A DNA stretch of 64,000 nt from positions 124,001-188,000 of the forward strand of contig CAZOVG010000002.1 in assembly GCA_964583335.1 (NCBI GenBank). Reading direction: 5' to 3'. The position numbers were made by a program, and so were the translations under genes. The notes beneath the pieces were generated by a model that saw nothing but the letters and a program-made list of their open reading frames with translations, did not search any database and was not told where the DNA came from. How positions within the stretch are numbered: position 1 is the first letter of the stretch; every line of letters starts with the position of its first letter. The stretch comes from JAGNKE01 sp964583335. Lineage in GTDB: Bacteria; Pseudomonadota; Alphaproteobacteria; Micavibrionales; Micavibrionaceae. Below, piece by piece: positions 43,014 to 53,848 of this stretch.

Positions 43014-43714
43014 CTAATGCAGGCGCGATTTTATGGCGTCGATCTCGGGGGCTAGATCCCGCAGCGGCTTGAGGCCGGAGAGCGCCATCGGCCCCGGCGG
43101 AATGTCGCCGAATTCGATCGCGCCCAGATTGGTCATCACGTCGTATTCCCCGATCACCGTATCGAGAAAGAGAAACCCGACCATGCCGTACATTTTTTCG
43201 CGGCGGCGGTTGTAGCCCCGGATGCAGACCCGAAGATTGGTTTTGCCGTCTTCGTCGAGCTGCGAGGCGTAATAAAAATCGGAGATGCTGAATTTCTCGC
43301 CGCCATATTCGATCTGCGGCGTGGAGTGGCGGGGTTTGAAGGCCATCACGCGCCAGCCCGGAATCGCGGGGGCGGCGTTGTAGAGGCGCGTGACGCGGGG
43401 GATCAGGCGTTTTACGCCGCCGGCGCTGATGATGAATTCAAAGGTGCCGTCGGCGGACTGGCCCAACTCGAAGGACAGGTGGGAGGAGATCAGGTTTATT
43501 TGCGACTGCACGGCATCCACAACGGCGTCGGTGTGCGTGGCATATTGTTCGATGAAGGGGCGGTTATGAACGAACCAACGCCAGAAACGGTCCTCGGGCG
43601 TGCGCAGGATTTCGGGGGTGTTGGCCGGGAGTTCGCGCGGGGGGCGCGGCGGTTCTGCGGCAGGTTGCGCGGCACCGCCCGACAAGCCGGACAGGAAAGC
43701 CCGCAGGCGCCGGA

Positions 43715-43718
<4 letters not shown>
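43014..43718 (-). CDS. Hypothetical protein between murC and murB, 234 residues
   Basis: The ATG overlaps the murC stop by four bases, so translation is coupled to murC. The N-terminal 45 residues are low-complexity (AAQPAAEPPRPPRELP). A globular part begins at about residue 38 (DRFWRWFVHNRPFIEQYATH) and runs to the end, with F/W/Y-rich strands such as VCIRGYNRRREKMYGMVGFLFLDTVIGEYDVMTNLG. No signal peptide, membrane helix or known catalytic motif is present. It resembles an uncharacterised cytosolic alpha/beta protein whose family I cannot name. Its placement suggests a role linked to precursor synthesis, as an inference from coupling only. Confidence 0.75.
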
Positions 43719-45175
<1,457 letters not shown>

Positions 45176-45209
45176 TTATAAACTTTCTTCCTTTGTCAGG
45201 ACTGCCCTT

Positions 45210-46325
45210 TTAAGCCTTTATCAGCGCTGAGACAAGATTTCCGAGCCTTTTGGCCGCGTCCGGGCGGCCGAAGGCGCGTGATTTTTGCGCGGCCTGCGCC
45301 AATTCACCGGGATTTTGCAGAAAAGCCTCGATTCTTGCAAGCAAAGCCTCGGGGGTAAAAATATCCTCGGTCATCAGCCAGCCGCCGCCGTGATCGGTCA
45401 GATACCGGGCATTTTTCTTCTGCTGCTGGTCCTTATGGTGGGGGTACGGGACGTAGATGGCGGGGCGGCCCGCCGCGCCGAGTTCGGCCACGGTGCTGGC
45501 CCCGGAGCGGCAGATGATGAGGTGGGCGGCGCTGAGGCGGACGTCCATGTCGTTGTAAAAGGCGGCGAGTTCGGCCTTAATTTCTGCCTGTTCGTAAGCC
45601 TTGCGGGCAGCTTCGATGTCGGCTTCGCGGCATTGCTGGACCACGTTCAGGCGGGTGCGTTGCTCGGGCGCGAGTTGCGCGAGGGCGGCGGGGACGATTT
45701 TCGCGAAGACGGACGCGCCCAGAGATCCGCCCATCACGAGGATATTCAAGGGGCCTTCCGGCGCGGGTTGAGTGTAGGGCACGTCATGAAGCGCGGCGAT
45801 CTCAGGGCGGACGGGATTGCCCGTGATCACGGTGCGCAGGCATGTGTCTTTATCAAGCCCGCTCATGTCTGGGAAGGACAGCGCGATGCGCTCGGCGCGC
45901 TTGGCCAAATTCAGGTTAGCGCGCCCCAGAACGGCGTTCTGTTCGTGCAGGATCGTCGGGATTTTGCGAAGTTGGCCCGCGACTATACCGGGGACGGACG
46001 GGTAGCCGCCAAAACCCACGACAGCGGCGGGGCGGAGCTTGCCGGTCAGGCCCCAAGCTTGGGCGAACCCGGCCATGAGGTTGAGTGCGCCCTTGAGCTT
46101 TCCGGCGGGGCCGCCGCCGAGGGTGCCCGCGCGGATCACGTGCACGGCGGTTCCTTCGGGAAACATGTTTGTGAATTTTTTACCCCGATCGTCAGTGATC
46201 AGGGCAACGCGGTTTCCGCGCCGGACAAGATCGTATGCGAGGGCGGCAGCGGGAGTCATGTGGCCGCCCGTTCCCCCGCTGCTGATCAGGATCAGGGGCG
46301 CGGGTTGCGGGGCGGACGCGTTCAT
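45210..46325 (-). CDS. murG: Lipid II synthase MurG
   Basis: The 371-residue GT-B glycosyltransferase adds GlcNAc to lipid I on the inner face of the membrane. The first loop is SSGGTGGHMTPA. Further motifs are VVGFGGYPSVPG, ILHEQNAVLGRANL, VMGGSLGASVF and the UDP-GlcNAc signature ICRSGASTVAELGAAGRPAIYVPYPHHKDQQQKKNA, with H-K-D-Q-Q. A longer frame continues upstream, but it is only the shadow of ftsW. The ATG at 46325 overlaps the ftsW stop by four bases and is clearly correct. Confidence 0.97.
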   Translation of the reverse strand: MNASAPQPAPLILISSGGTGGHMTPAAALAYDLVRRGNRVALITDDRGKKFTNMFPEGTAVHVIRAGTLGGGPAGKLKGALNLMAGFAQAWGLTGKLRPAAVVGFGGYPSVPGIVAGQLRKIPTILHEQNAVLGRANLNLAKRAERIALSFPDMSGLDKDTCLRTVITGNPVRPEIAALHDVPYTQPAPEGPLNILVMGGSLGASVFAKIVPAALAQLAPEQRTRLNVVQQCREADIEAARKAYEQAEIKAELAAFYNDMDVRLSAAHLIICRSGASTVAELGAAGRPAIYVPYPHHKDQQQKKNARYLTDHGGGWLMTEDIFTPEALLARIEAFLQNPGELAQAAQKSRAFGRPDAAKRLGNLVSALIKA

Positions 46326-47581
46326 GGCATATCCCCGGCTTCTTCGGCCCGGGAAACTGAACGCGCCAGTGCGCGGGCCATTCCCGCGCGGCGCTGGCGG
46401 CGGGTCAGGGAGAGGATGATGCCCATCGAGAGGCCGAGCGAGAGCAGCGAGGAGCCGCCGTAGCTGATGAAGGGCATGGTCATGCCCTTGGCGGGCAGGA
46501 GGTGGACGCTGGAGCCCATGTGGATGAGGGCTTGCAACCCGAACATGGTGAGCAAGCCGCCCACGGCGAGGACGGCGAACATGTTGTCGCTCTGGCGCAA
46601 TCTCGAGAAGCCGCGCAGCACGACGAAGCCGAACAGGCCGACGAGGAAGAGCACAAAGACTACGCCGAACTCCTCGCCCGCCACGGGGAAGATGAAGTCG
46701 GCGTGAGCGTCTGGGAGGTTGAGCTTCACGGTGCCCTGCCCCGGCCCGGTGCCCGTCAGGCCGCCGTTGCGGAAGGCTTCGAGCGAACGATCGACCTGAT
46801 AGGTGTCGCCGCTGGCCGGGAAGAGGAAGCGGTCGATCCGGCTGCGGACGTGATCGTGCCCGACATAGGCCGCGCCGATCAGGACGGGCGCGATCAGGAG
46901 CATCGCGCCGAGATAGCGCAGGCGCATTCCGGCTAGGAAAATCTGCGCGGCGAAGACGGAGGTGACGACGACGGTCATGCCCAGATCGGGCTGGAACATC
47001 AACAGCACGACCACGAGGGCATAAAGCCCGATAACGATGAAGAAGTTGCGTAACGGTGCTTTGTCTTTGGGCGCGAAGGCCTTGGCGAGGATCGGCTTCA
47101 TGACGCCGACCCGCGCCCACGGGGCTTTCTGGAGCGCCATGAACCACGCGGCGACCACGATGAAGGCGGGTTTTACGAATTCGCTGGGCTGGACAGACAT
47201 GCCCATGAGCGGCAGCCAGCGGCGCGCGCCCTTGATCTCTGTTCCGACGAACAGGGTCATGGCCATGCCCGCGATGCCGATGAGAAAGAGAATGCTGCAT
47301 ATCCGCCAGATCGTGCGCGGGGCCAGCATGGACACGCCGAGCATCAGCGCGAGTGCGAGCGCGAGCAGGACGACCTGGCGCTTGAGGAAGAAATAATCGT
47401 CGAGTCCCAGAAGCTGGGCGACCGGGGGGCTGGCCGTCGAGACCATCGCCAGACCGATGGCGGCCAGAAGGAAGACCGCCAGAAGAAGGCTATGGTCCAC
47501 CGTCCACCACCATGCGCCGAGGAAGGAGCGGTCGGCTCTTGAGAAGGGCTGATATTGCGGGGCGGCTTCGGAGGTGTTCAT
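46322..47581 (-). CDS. ftsW: Divisome SEDS glycosyltransferase FtsW
   Basis: The 419-residue protein has ten membrane helices and a cytoplasmic N-terminal leader of about 28 residues. SEDS motifs are KGARRWLPL, VQPSEFVKPAF, MFQPDLGMTVV, YQVDRSLEAFRNGGLTGTGPGQGTVKLNLPDAHADFIFPVAGEEFG, and KGMTMPFISYGGSSLL at the C-terminus. With the FtsI encoded upstream it polymerises septal glycan from lipid II. It starts 16 bases after murD and overlaps murG by four. The YQVDRS and PDAHADFI motifs separate it from RodA. Confidence 0.97.
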   Translation of the reverse strand: MNTSEAAPQYQPFSRADRSFLGAWWWTVDHSLLLAVFLLAAIGLAMVSTASPPVAQLLGLDDYFFLKRQVVLLALALALMLGVSMLAPRTIWRICSILFLIGIAGMAMTLFVGTEIKGARRWLPLMGMSVQPSEFVKPAFIVVAAWFMALQKAPWARVGVMKPILAKAFAPKDKAPLRNFFIVIGLYALVVVLLMFQPDLGMTVVVTSVFAAQIFLAGMRLRYLGAMLLIAPVLIGAAYVGHDHVRSRIDRFLFPASGDTYQVDRSLEAFRNGGLTGTGPGQGTVKLNLPDAHADFIFPVAGEEFGVVFVLFLVGLFGFVVLRGFSRLRQSDNMFAVLAVGGLLTMFGLQALIHMGSSVHLLPAKGMTMPFISYGGSSLLSLGLSMGIILSLTRRQRRAGMARALARSVSRAEEAGDMP

Positions 47582-47597
47582 CTGCTTTCGCCCTCCT

Positions 47598-49007
47598 CTA
47601 CTCGCTCAGCTTGCCGACGAGGCGGGTGAATTTATTGCCGCGATCCTCGAAGGATTTGAACTGGTCGAAGGAGGCGCAGGCCGGAGAGAGCAGGACGACG
47701 CCCGCGCCGCCGGGCTGGCCCCGGCCTTCCTGCGCCATGGCGTGGGCGGCCTCCAGCGCGGCGGGCAAGGTGCCGCAGCGGCTGTAGGCTATGCCGAAAT
47801 TGTCCATCCAGACAGAGAACTCCTCAGTCGATTCGCCGATCAGGAAGGCGTGGCGGATGCGGTCAGAGAACATTTCCAGCCCCTTGAGGCCGGTATCCTT
47901 TTTGCGGCCGCCGACGATCCAGTAGATATTGTTGTGACAGTTGAGGGCCATGGCGGCGGCCTCGGCGTTGGTGGCCTTGCTGTCGTTCACATAGGAGACG
48001 CCGTTGATGGTGCGAACGAGGAACTGTCTGTGCTGGAGGCCCTCGAAGCTCTGCATCGCCTCGAAAATCTGCTGGGGGGCGAAGCCGATGGTGCGGGCGA
48101 CGGCGTAGGCGCACACGGCGTTTTGGTGGTTGTGGTCGCCGCGCAGGGATTTGAGATCTTCCATGTCGCCCACGGTTACGGCCTCGCCGGACATAGCATC
48201 CATCAGCATGCCGCCCTCGACATAGACGCCGCCCTCTTCGGCCCTGAGGACCGAGACGGGGACGACCTTGCGCAGGCCGCGTTCGCGAACGGATTCCAGA
48301 ATCTCACGCGTGTATTCGTCATCGGTGCAGATGATCGCCGTGCCGCCGCCGAAGCCGCTCTGGCTTTCATCGACGATCTTTTTCTTAACGGCGGCGTATT
48401 CCTCGATCCCGCCATGGCGGTCGATATGGTCGGGGGTGATGTTGATGAGGACCGAGATATCGGGGCGGAAGGTGGGGCAGAGGTCGATCTGGTAGGAGGA
48501 CATTTCCAGAACCGTGTAACATTCGCCCGCCGGGATTTTAAGGTCGAGCACCGGAACGCCGATATTGCCGCCCAGAACGGTTTTCTTGCCGCAGGCCTTG
48601 ATGACGTGGTGGATCAGGCTGACGGTCGTGGATTTGCCGTTGGTTCCGGTCACGCCGACGGTCTTTCCGGTCTTTCCGGCGCGGTAGAAGAGTTCGATGT
48701 CGCCGATTACCTCTACGCCCGCCGTGTTCGCGGCCTTTACGACGCGGTGCGGTTCGGGATGGGTGAGCGGAATACCGGGCGAGAGGACCACGAACGCAAA
48801 TTCGGAGAAATCCTGCCGCCCCTCGTCGAGGACCTGAACGCCCATCTCGCGGGCCGGTTCGAGGCGGTCGGGGTCGTCGTCGCCGGCGACGATCTGCGCC
48901 TCCGTTTTGGCCAGCGCGTGAAGCGTTGACAGGCCGCTGCGGCCCAGCCCGTAGACAAGGATTTTCTTTTTATCCAGCGAGTCTATATACGGTTTCAGTT
49001 TGACCAT
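47598..49007 (-). CDS. murD: UDP-N-acetylmuramoylalanine--D-glutamate ligase
   Basis: The 469-residue Mur ligase adds D-glutamate. Domain 1 begins KKILVYGLGRSGLSTLHALAKTEAQIVAGDDD. The ATP loop is G-V-T-G-T-N-G-K-S-T-T. The central motif is L-E-M-S-S-Y-Q-I-D (MurD: LE.SS.Q) and N-I-T-P-D-H-I-D-R-H follows. The late Y-V-N-D-S-K-A-T-N-A-E-A-A and L-S-P-A-C-A-S-F-D-Q-F are MurD signatures. It lies 41 bases after mraY in standard order. Confidence 0.97.
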   Translation of the reverse strand: MVKLKPYIDSLDKKKILVYGLGRSGLSTLHALAKTEAQIVAGDDDPDRLEPAREMGVQVLDEGRQDFSEFAFVVLSPGIPLTHPEPHRVVKAANTAGVEVIGDIELFYRAGKTGKTVGVTGTNGKSTTVSLIHHVIKACGKKTVLGGNIGVPVLDLKIPAGECYTVLEMSSYQIDLCPTFRPDISVLINITPDHIDRHGGIEEYAAVKKKIVDESQSGFGGGTAIICTDDEYTREILESVRERGLRKVVPVSVLRAEEGGVYVEGGMLMDAMSGEAVTVGDMEDLKSLRGDHNHQNAVCAYAVARTIGFAPQQIFEAMQSFEGLQHRQFLVRTINGVSYVNDSKATNAEAAAMALNCHNNIYWIVGGRKKDTGLKGLEMFSDRIRHAFLIGESTEEFSVWMDNFGIAYSRCGTLPAALEAAHAMAQEGRGQPGGAGVVLLSPACASFDQFKSFEDRGNKFTRLVGKLSE

Positions 49008-49048
49008 GCTTATCCGAGTCCGATGCGGCGGTTATTATCCCGCAGTGT

Positions 49049-50134
49049 TCAGCGAATTTTAAGTGTCGCAAGACCGACGAGCGCCAGAATGATTGCGATA
49101 ATCCAGAAGCGTATCACAATGGTCGGCTCGGACCAGCCCTTTTTCTCGAAATGGTGGTGGAGCGGCGCCATCGCGAAGACGCGCTTGCCTGTGAGCTTGA
49201 AGGAGGCCACCTGAATGATTACGGAAACCGTTTCGACCACAAACAGGCCGCCGACGATGGCGAGCACGATTTCGTGCTTGGTCATGACCGCGACCGCGCC
49301 CAACAGGCCGCCCATCGCCAGAGAGCCGGTGTCGCCCATGAAGATGGCCGCCGGGGGGGCGTTGTACCAGAGGAAGCCCAGCGCGCCGCCGATGAGGGCG
49401 CCGCAGATGATGGAGAGTTCCGCCGAGCCGGGGACGAAATAAATAAACAGATATTCGGAGAATTTGAAATTGCCGACGAGGTAGGCGATCAGGCCGAAAC
49501 AGGCCGCCACGATGGCGATGGGGACAATGGCTAGGCCGTCGAGGCCGTCGGTGAGGTTCACGGCGTTGGAGGCCCCGACCATGACCAGCATGGACCACGG
49601 GATGAAGAACCATGAAAGCGGGATCAGGACATCCTTGAAGAACGGCGGCGCGACATGGGTGGCGAGGTGGTCGGGCAGCGCGAACATGATGCCGAGCGAG
49701 GCGAGAAAGCCGATACCGAACAGGGCGAGCAGTTTCAGGCGGCCCGAGAGGCCCTTGGGGTTTTTCTTGGTGAGCTTGAGATAGTCGTCGGCGAAGCCCA
49801 CGAGGCCGAAGCCGATCATCACGAACAGGGCCAGCCAGACATAGGCGTTGGACAGGTCGGCCCACAGAAGCGTGCTGATCACGACGGAAATGAGGATCAT
49901 CAGGCCGCCCATGGTCGGGGTTCCGGCCTTTTTGAAATGGGTTTCGGGGCCGTCCTCGCGGATGGGCTGGCCCTCCTTCTGTTTTTTCTTGAGCCAGCGG
50001 ATCATGCGCGGCGCGATGACAAAGCATATGACGAGCGCCGTTATGATCGCGCCGCCCGTGCGGAAGGTCACGTAGCCGAAGAGGTTGAAGGCGTTGATAT
50101 AGGCGTGGAGCGGGAAAAGAAGATTATAGAACAT
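49049..50134 (-). CDS. mraY: Phospho-N-acetylmuramoyl-pentapeptide transferase MraY
   Basis: The 361-residue integral membrane enzyme with ten helices transfers phospho-MurNAc-pentapeptide to undecaprenyl phosphate, making lipid I. Signature segments are KKAGTPTMGGLMIL, F-A-D-D-Y-L-K-L-T-K-K-N (catalytic Asp pair), N-A-V-N-L-T-D-G-L-D-G-L and MGDTGSLAMGG. The His-rich loop is M-A-P-L-H-H-H-F-E. Its start overlaps the end of the unidentified ORF by 11 bases, so both are on one transcript; in most bacteria that upstream gene is murF. Confidence 0.97.
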   Translation of the reverse strand: MFYNLLFPLHAYINAFNLFGYVTFRTGGAIITALVICFVIAPRMIRWLKKKQKEGQPIREDGPETHFKKAGTPTMGGLMILISVVISTLLWADLSNAYVWLALFVMIGFGLVGFADDYLKLTKKNPKGLSGRLKLLALFGIGFLASLGIMFALPDHLATHVAPPFFKDVLIPLSWFFIPWSMLVMVGASNAVNLTDGLDGLAIVPIAIVAACFGLIAYLVGNFKFSEYLFIYFVPGSAELSIICGALIGGALGFLWYNAPPAAIFMGDTGSLAMGGLLGAVAVMTKHEIVLAIVGGLFVVETVSVIIQVASFKLTGKRVFAMAPLHHHFEKKGWSEPTIVIRFWIIAIILALVGLATLKIR

Positions 50135-50591
50135 TTACGCCTCGGCCGGCTTCGCTTGCGGGATACATGACGCGCAGGGCGTCCACCATCTTGATTTTTT
50201 GCTCCTGCTCGTCCTGGCGGAACACAAGGATATCGCCCGGGCAGAGGACCTCGGGAACGATCCGTTCGATCTTGGCATTCTTGTACAACTCAGAAATCAA
50301 AACGCTGATATCCCTGATGGCCGGTGTGCGGCGGGAAATGTAAACAAAATCCAGATTACCCATTTTAAAGGGAATTGCCAATTCGTTGTTTGCGCCCGGG
50401 CGACGCGCCGAAACGGTTTTTTGATCGGGGTGTTCGAGATGATCGAGGAAGACCGTCTGGCGACCGCTTCCGATATCGATGATTTTATTTACGGAAAACG
50501 CCACTCCCCTTATTCCCTCTCGCGGGCGAACGCTGACGGTCACGCTGCGGGTTTTCAGGACGGACCAGTAGAAGCGGTTATTCTCAATCAT
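50124..50591 (-). CDS. Unknown 155-residue protein occupying the murF position
   Basis: The protein (MIENNRFYWSVLKTRSVTVS at the start) overlaps mraY by 11 bases and follows murE by 55. It has no membrane helix, signal peptide, P-loop or Mur-ligase motif. A C-terminal half with short strands contains V-L-C-P-G-D-I-L-V-F-R-Q-D. Base composition is lower in GC than the flanking mur genes, which suggests late insertion or replacement. It is not a fragment of MurF as far as I can see. Coupling with mraY and murE makes translation likely, but no function can be offered. Confidence 0.68.
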   Translation of the reverse strand: MIENNRFYWSVLKTRSVTVSVRPREGIRGVAFSVNKIIDIGSGRQTVFLDHLEHPDQKTVSARRPGANNELAIPFKMGNLDFVYISRRTPAIRDISVLISELYKNAKIERIVPEVLCPGDILVFRQDEQEQKIKMVDALRVMYPASEAGRGVNVL

Positions 50592-50646
50592 TTTAATGTG
50601 CTTTCAGTTTTTTTAATCAGCGTTGATTTGCGGGGCTCGGGGTTTG

Positions 50647-52089
50647 TCAGGGCATGGCGTTGCGGACCTCCTGCGCGTCGTCGAAGGGGTGGGTGACGGT
50701 GCCGACCGTCTGGCCGGTTTCGTGGCCTTTCCCGGCCACAAGGAGGACATCGCCCTCCTTCATATCTTTCATGGCTTCGCGGATCGCCTCGCGGCGGCCC
50801 GCAATTTCGATCGCGTCTTTCGCGCCCATCAGGATCGCGGCGCGGATTTTGGCGGGATCTTCGGAGCGCGGATTGTCGTCGGTCACGATCACGCGGTCGG
50901 CGAGTCTGGACGCGATTTCACCCATGATCGGGCGTTTACCGGGATCGCGGTCGCCGCCGCAACCAAAGAGGCCGATCAGGTCTCCGCGCGTATGCGGGCG
51001 CAGGGATTTGAGCGCGGTTTCCAGCGCGTCAGGCGTGTGGGCGTAATCGACATAGACGGCCTTCGGGCCATCGATTTTCTGCATGCGCCCCGGAACGCCC
51101 TTAAGATTTTCCAGCGCGGCCAGAAGTTTGTGCGCGGTTTCTTCGGACCGCCCCTCCGCCGCCCAGACGAGGCCGAACGCGCAGAGGACGTTCCAGGCCT
51201 GAAACGCGCCGACGAGGGGGAGCTTGACGCGATGGGCCTGCCCGAGCATGACCAGCTTCATCATCAGGCCGTCCGCTTCGTGGATCAGTGTTTCGATTTG
51301 TAAATCCCGCGCCTCGCGCCCGTAGGTGATGATGTGATGGCCGGCGGCTTCACAGGCCGCGATGATCTGGCCAGCTTCTGGCACGTCGGCGTTGATCACG
51401 GCGGCGGCCCCCTTGGGCAGGAGTTCGGAGAAGAGGCGAAGCTTCGCATTAAAGTATGCGTCCATGTCGGCGTGGTAATCCAGATGGTCGCGGGAGATGT
51501 TGGTGTATCCGGCGGCGGACAGACGCACACCGTCGAGGCGGTATTGTTCGAGGCCGTGGCTGGAGGCTTCGAGGCAGAGGGTTTCTATGCCCTCCTCCGC
51601 CAACTGTGCCAGATCGCGGTGGAGGGTCACCGGGTCGGGCGTGGTCATGGACGAGGCCGCGCGATTTTTCCCCTCGACCACGAGGCCGAGCGTGCCCATG
51701 CTGGCGGATTTTTTGCCCAGCGCCGTCCAGAGCTGCGCGGCGAAATGGGCGGTCGAGGTCTTGCCGTTGGTTCCGGTGACGGCGGCGATTGTCGCGGGTT
51801 GATTATTATAATAGGCCGCGCAGATTTGCGTGAATTTGAGATGCGGGTTGTCGTGTTCGATCAGGCGTATTTTTTTTCCGGCTTCGGGTAATTGCGTCCC
51901 GGTCCGGGCGATAATCGCCGCCGCGCCGTTCTCTATGGCCTGCGGGATGAAGTCGCGCCCGTCCGCGCGGGTTCCCGGCAGGGCGGCGAAGATGTAGCCC
52001 GGCTTCACGGCGCGGCTGTCCTGCGTGATCCCGCTGAAGTCAGCGAGCGACGCCACACACTGCAAATCGGCCGTGTCAATTCGAGGCAA
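50647..52089 (-). CDS. murE: UDP-MurNAc-L-Ala-D-Glu--2,6-diaminopimelate ligase
   Basis: I place the start at TTG 52089, which overlaps ftsI by 14 bases, with GGAG ten bases upstream. The open frame continues further but only as the shadow of ftsI. The 480-residue product opens (M)PRIDTADLQCVASLADFSG. The substrate-binding segment is ITQDSRAVKPGYIFAALPG, the ATP loop T-G-T-N-G-K-T-S-T and Y-T-N-I-S-R-D-H-L-D-Y-H follows. The D-D-N-P-R-S-E-D-P motif includes the DNPR sequence that selects meso-diaminopimelate. The peptidoglycan should therefore be of the meso-DAP type. Confidence 0.95.
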   Translation of the reverse strand: MPRIDTADLQCVASLADFSGITQDSRAVKPGYIFAALPGTRADGRDFIPQAIENGAAAIIARTGTQLPEAGKKIRLIEHDNPHLKFTQICAAYYNNQPATIAAVTGTNGKTSTAHFAAQLWTALGKKSASMGTLGLVVEGKNRAASSMTTPDPVTLHRDLAQLAEEGIETLCLEASSHGLEQYRLDGVRLSAAGYTNISRDHLDYHADMDAYFNAKLRLFSELLPKGAAAVINADVPEAGQIIAACEAAGHHIITYGREARDLQIETLIHEADGLMMKLVMLGQAHRVKLPLVGAFQAWNVLCAFGLVWAAEGRSEETAHKLLAALENLKGVPGRMQKIDGPKAVYVDYAHTPDALETALKSLRPHTRGDLIGLFGCGGDRDPGKRPIMGEIASRLADRVIVTDDNPRSEDPAKIRAAILMGAKDAIEIAGRREAIREAMKDMKEGDVLLVAGKGHETGQTVGTVTHPFDDAQEVRNAMP

Positions 52090-53848
52090 GTTTCTTTTTC
52101 TCCGGCGTTTTGGGTTTGACGTATTGTTCGAGCGGGACGCTGATATCCTGCGCGGGGTCGTATTGATCGGAGGGCAGGCCAAGGATGGCGGCCATGGATG
52201 TGACGATCCGCGCGGCGGCGGGCGCGGCGACCCAGCCGCCCGTGGCGTAGCCGTAGCTTTGCTTGGTGCCCTGCGGCTCGTCGATCATCACGAAAATCAC
52301 GTATTCGGGGTTATCCATCGGGAACGCGCCGACGAAGGAGGAGAGCAGGCTTTTGCGGTTATAGCCTTTTTTGCCGCCGCTTTTTTCGGCCGTTCCGGTC
52401 TTGCCGCCGACATTATAGCCAGGCACGTCGGCCTTTTTCCCCGTTCCTTGCGTCACCACAAGGCGCAGCAGGGCGCGCATTTTTTGCGAGGTTTCCTCGG
52501 AGATCAGGCGCGCCTGCGCCTTGATGCCCGAAGGATCGCCCGGCGCGGGGAGGATGAGTTTGGGGTGGACCTGCAGCCCGCCATTGACCATCGCCGCCGT
52601 CGCCGTGCAGAGCTGCAGCGCCGTGACGGAAATGCCGTGGCCGTAGGAGACGGTGATGGTGGAGGATTCGCCCCAGGGTTTGGGCACCAGCGGCGCCCCG
52701 ACCTCAAGGATGTCGAATTGCGGGCGGGACATGAAGCCGAGATCGCTGAGGAAGCCTTGCAGTTTTTGCGCGCCGACGCTGCGGGCCATCAGGGCGGAGC
52801 CGATATTGGATGAGTGCATGAAGACCTCGGGCACCGTCATCACGCGCTTCTGGGCGTGATAGTCGTTGATGGTGTAGCGCCCGACCTTCAACGGCTTGCG
52901 GGCATCGAAGGTCATCGAGAACGGTGCGTCCTGAGTCTCCAGCAGCGCGGCGGTCGTGAAGATTTTAAAGACGGAACCGAATTCGTAGATGCCCAGCGTC
53001 AGGCGGTTGATCAGGATTTCCTTGTTCTTTTCGGGGTCGGCGGCCAGAACGCTTGTGAAGTTCAGGTCGTAATCGGGCAGTGATACGCCCGCCAGAATTT
53101 CCCCGGTGCGGGCGTTCATGATCATGCCCGCGCCGGCCTGCGCACTGAATTCCCCGATCGCGCGTTTCATTTCGCGGTGCAAAGCGTGCTGGAGCCGGAC
53201 GTCGATTGTGAGGGTCACGTCGCGGCCCTGCGCCAGCGTTTTCTGCGCGCCGCGCTCGATGCCCGCCAGTCCGGTGCCGTCGCGGCCCGTGTAGCCGAGA
53301 AGGTGCGCGGCCAAAACGCCCTGCGGATAGATGCGGCTGTCGGCGTATTCAAACGCGAGGCCGGGTTCGCCGAGTTCCAACACCTTGTCCTGTTGCGCGG
53401 GGGAGAGGTTCGGGCGCAGCCACGCGTAGCGGGATTTCGGGACGCTGATTTTCGCCAGAGTCTCGGACTCTTTCAGTTCGGGGAAAATTTGCGAGAGCGC
53501 CCGGGCGATTGCCGGTTTATCGAGGATCAGCGCCGGGTCAGCATAGAGCGCGGGCGTTTTGAGACTGGTCGCCAGAAGGACGCCGTTGCGGTCGTAGATA
53601 TTGCCCCGGCGAACCTGCGCCAGAAGATCACCGGAACGCGCGAGACGCGCGAGTTCCTCGGCTTCCTGCGCACTTTCGGCGGAGGCCCCTTGCACGATCA
53701 TCAGGTCGATGACGCGCACGGCCACAACGGCGTAGGCCATCACAAAGACCGCACCCAAAAGCAAAAGCCGTCCGCAAGCGAGTTGGAGCGCCGTGCTTTG
53801 GGCGGGCTCCTTACGCGGCGGGTTGTCGCTGCCTGGGCTTGGGGTCAT
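52076..53848 (-). CDS. ftsI: Septal transpeptidase PBP3 (FtsI)
   Basis: The 590-residue class B PBP has a cytoplasmic tail, one membrane helix (about 26-50), a pedestal (RRGNIYDRNGVLLATSLKTPALY) and a transpeptidase domain. Motifs are S-V-F-K at 292-295 (Ser292), S-S-N at 346-348 and K-T-G-T at 483-486. The Y-E-F-G-S-V-F-K and H-S-S-N-I-G-S-A contexts are typical of FtsI. It overlaps ftsL by four bases and murE by 14. A Lys-rich C-terminal tail (KPKTPEKKKLASN) is an addition outside the catalytic core. Confidence 0.97.
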   Translation of the reverse strand: MTPSPGSDNPPRKEPAQSTALQLACGRLLLLGAVFVMAYAVVAVRVIDLMIVQGASAESAQEAEELARLARSGDLLAQVRRGNIYDRNGVLLATSLKTPALYADPALILDKPAIARALSQIFPELKESETLAKISVPKSRYAWLRPNLSPAQQDKVLELGEPGLAFEYADSRIYPQGVLAAHLLGYTGRDGTGLAGIERGAQKTLAQGRDVTLTIDVRLQHALHREMKRAIGEFSAQAGAGMIMNARTGEILAGVSLPDYDLNFTSVLAADPEKNKEILINRLTLGIYEFGSVFKIFTTAALLETQDAPFSMTFDARKPLKVGRYTINDYHAQKRVMTVPEVFMHSSNIGSALMARSVGAQKLQGFLSDLGFMSRPQFDILEVGAPLVPKPWGESSTITVSYGHGISVTALQLCTATAAMVNGGLQVHPKLILPAPGDPSGIKAQARLISEETSQKMRALLRLVVTQGTGKKADVPGYNVGGKTGTAEKSGGKKGYNRKSLLSSFVGAFPMDNPEYVIFVMIDEPQGTKQSYGYATGGWVAAPAAARIVTSMAAILGLPSDQYDPAQDISVPLEQYVKPKTPEKKKLASN

